Shown here one piece after another: positions 6,952 to 7,275 of a DNA stretch of 7,275 bases. Each line of letters starts with the position of its first letter. Positions within the stretch are counted from its first letter, which is position 1. Source of the DNA: Chitinophaga pinensis. GTDB lineage: Bacteria; Bacteroidota; Bacteroidia; Flavobacteriales_D; Crocinitomicaceae. Below the pieces are notes generated by a model, which did no database searches, was not told the DNA's origin, and saw only the letters and a program-made list of their open reading frames with translations. The stretch spans positions 1 through 7,275 of the forward strand of contig CAMATR010000078.1 in the NCBI GenBank assembly GCA_945861175.1, given 5' to 3'. The translations under genes and the position numbers were made by a program.

Positions 6952-6955
6952 ATTC

Positions 6956-7275
6956 ATGAAAAAATTCATTTTCAATTTGTTGTTTTCTGTTTTTTCGGTT
7001 GGATTTTTCTTTGCACAACCCAAAGTAAATGATTTCCGTTCTCCCCTTAATATACCTCTGGAACTTGCTGCTAATTTCGGGGAGATACGCCCGGATCACT
7101 TCCATATGGGAGTTGATTTTAAAACCAGGGGTAAAGAAGGCCTTTCCATTTTTTCAATTGAAAATGGGTATGTATCAAGAGTTAAAATATCTCCAGATGG
7201 CTATGGAAAATCAATATATATCGACCACCCAAATGGTATCACAAGTGTTTATGCTCACTGTTCCATATTGAAAGG
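6956..7275 (+). CDS. Secreted M23 (LytM-type) metallopeptidase, 3' end cut by the window edge
   Basis: This predicted peptidoglycan endopeptidase, or a regulator of cell-wall hydrolases, is exported to the periplasm. I translated it by hand: 106 complete residues are visible. Residues 1-20 form a signal peptide: MKK, a hydrophobic core rich in Phe, and a likely cut after FFFA before QPK. The mature start RSPLNIPLELAANFGEIRPDHF (28-49) is typical of Bacteroidota M23 proteins. HMGVD holds the first zinc ligands, H50 and D54 (HxxxD), and VYAH gives H101. The second zinc motif, HxH in GPHLHFE-type sequence, would lie beyond the window, so activity cannot be confirmed. Start ATG 6956 is chosen because the signal peptide begins there. 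It is divergent from the zapA/rny unit across 98 bases, a pairing that fits a link between division and wall remodelling. A minus-strand open frame across its start has no support. Confidence 0.88.
   Translation, partial: MKKFIFNLLFSVFSVGFFFAQPKVNDFRSPLNIPLELAANFGEIRPDHFHMGVDFKTRGKEGLSIFSIENGYVSRVKISPDGYGKSIYIDHPNGITSVYAHCSILK

Noticed and set aside
6905..7105. Minus-strand open frame of 66 codons across the divergent promoter region
   Set aside because: It overlaps the M23 start and promoter antisense, with low-complexity Lys/Asn-rich content and no recognisable motif.
7029..7271. Plus-strand open frame of 80 codons inside the M23 gene
   Set aside because: It overlaps the M23 frame starting at 6956, which has a signal peptide and zinc-ligand motifs; the other frame has none.
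1..7275. CRISPR arrays, tRNA/rRNA genes, insertion sequences, phage or defence systems
   Set aside because: No spaced direct repeats, cloverleaf-like segments, transposase or integrase motifs, or nuclease/effector gene pairs were seen. RNase Y has an HD domain but is the housekeeping enzyme, not a defence nuclease.

Overview
This window looks like a chromosomal segment from a member of the Bacteroidota, most likely a Flavobacteriales-type organism. The evidence is AT-rich DNA, start codons mostly without Shine-Dalgarno sequences, two matches to the Bacteroidota -7 promoter element TAnnTTTG, and the block [coiled-coil ZapB-like]-zapA-rny divergent from an M23 peptidase. I recall that block as typical of this phylum; I did not search for it.

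Layout, right to left, because nearly everything is on the minus strand. At the far right (6956 to the edge) is the start of a secreted LytM-type M23 peptidase on the plus strand. A 98-bp divergent intergenic region follows, with one promoter-like element facing each way. Then on the minus strand come a small coiled-coil protein, the FtsZ-associated protein ZapA, a 70-bp gap with a small inverted repeat, and ribonuclease Y. Five bases after the rny stop codon a surface-polysaccharide cluster begins: a WbpP/TviC-type UDP-HexNAc 4-epimerase, a Wzx-like flippase, a left-handed beta-helix O-acyltransferase and two GT-B glycosyltransferases. The second glycosyltransferase runs off the left edge and probably starts at TTG.

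Functionally there are two themes. The right part is housekeeping: division-ring assembly, mRNA decay and peptidoglycan hydrolysis. The left part makes a lipid-linked glycan. The epimerase would supply a UDP-sugar (for example UDP-GalNAc or its uronic acid), the glycosyltransferases would add sugars to a carrier-linked intermediate, the acyltransferase would decorate the glycan, and the flippase would move it across the inner membrane. No polymerase, ligase or initiating transferase is visible, so the locus probably continues past the left edge.

All eight minus-strand genes are nearly contiguous, and several pairs overlap at stop and start. I found no convincing terminator between them, and the only good minus-strand promoter I found in an intergenic region is upstream of the first one. 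I see no CRISPR array, tRNA, rRNA, IS element or phage gene, and no clear sign of an undescribed system. The most notable feature is the tight join between rny and a polysaccharide cluster.
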